Source of the DNA: Microcoleus sp. MP8IB2.171
GTDB taxonomy: Bacteria > Cyanobacteriota > Cyanobacteriia > Cyanobacteriales > Microcoleaceae
Reading direction: 5' to 3'
NCBI GenBank assembly: GCA_030248405.1
Contig: JARCMA010000227.1
Coordinates: 1 to 36,077, forward strand
Length of the DNA: 36,077 nucleotides
Made by a program: the position numbers and the translations under genes. The notes beneath the pieces are model-generated. The model did not search any database and was not told where the DNA came from. It worked only from the letters and a program-made list of their open reading frames with translations. This document shows positions 35,413-36,077 of the stretch, piece after piece (within the stretch, counting starts at the first letter, position 1; each line of letters starts with the position of its first letter).

Positions 35413-35490
35413 AGGAATTTAGTTGGGTTTTAACAAGAGTAACAAAAATCGGTACTTTCAAGCAAGTACAGCCATTTGTTCCTGTTAAAA

Positions 35491-35522
35491 TAAGGTAGTC
35501 CTGACTATGCAGGACTACCTTG
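35491..35522. terminator. Hairpin, terminator-like
   Basis: AAGGTAGTCCTG-ACTATG-CAGGACTACCTT flanked by A-rich/T-rich sequence. Confidence 0.55.
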
Positions 35523-36077
35523 TTTTGATAAAGACAATAATTGGTTGGACTACATAGTGGGCCAACTACTTTTATCTTTATTACTCTAACTATAAAATAA
35601 TCGTCTCTTCTGTCTCCAAGCTATCCTCTACTATCACACCAGTATATTCAGCAATTTTGTCGTTAGTTTTTTTCAGGACTTTACTTAAATCCTTAATAAA
35701 TTTTAACTATTATCGCATATTAAGTACAAAACAACCATATTTATATTTGTTAAAATTTAAATCTTATTCAAAAAGCTTAGATTATACTTATTTATAGTGC
35801 ATTGAAAATTGTTTTTTAATTCGGTTCTGTCATAAATATCAGTATCCCTACTGAAATACCGACTGCTCTTCAATTTTTTATTAGTGAAAATACGCACATG
35901 AGTATTACTATTTTCGGTTACAACCTCAGCGAAGCCATTTACGAAAGTGTCAATACTATTATCGCTCTTTCATCACTATGGACAAAATAAAACAACGGCA
36001 TACCAACTTTATCCAGAGTCTAATGTTGTATATCCACGAAATTTATTCATCATATTTAATAGTTCTAGAAATCCGGC

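Noticed and set aside
35600-36077. Possible gene at the right window edge
   Set aside because: AT-rich with only very short frames; nothing supportable.

Overview
The window is chromosome-like sequence from a cyanobacterium. It has HIP1-type GCGATCGC motifs throughout, petM, ycf39 and a phycoerythrin linker/lyase cluster; the heptamer repeats suggest a filamentous Oscillatoria/Microcoleus-like lineage (inference). The standout feature is a dense one-strand array of 31 tRNA or tRNA-like genes at about 7.85-12.09 kb (minus strand). I read anticodons for 18 amino acids, with no Val or Trp. Several members are structurally odd: (i) an Ala-TGC gene whose T-loop carries a ~23-nt palindromic insert resembling cyanobacterial small dispersed repeats; (ii) three genes with Leu anticodons (TAG, CAG, CAA) and 5-nt variable loops instead of the long class II arm, plus a Leu-GAG gene with a shrunken arm; (iii) two Ala genes whose acceptor stems pair only if one bulged C is allowed, while keeping the G3:U70 identity pair; (iv) an Ile-GAT-like cloverleaf without a normal T-loop. 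The array also holds four copies of a GAAACCGGGTTTTT hairpin repeat, a perfect 53-bp palindrome, heptamer tandem repeats and a retropepsin-like aspartic protease gene. Long tRNA arrays are known in cyanobacteria, so the class is not new; the internal anomalies and invading repeats are the parts worth a second look. A second area of interest is the debris field downstream of era (27.1-29.2 kb). It contains toxin/antitoxin genes, a PIN toxin broken by a 103-bp TA-flanked element and joined to a duplicated era 3' end, an hsdS tail remnant, and a MITE for which both filled and empty sites are present in the window. All calls were made by eye; no searches or folding programs were run.
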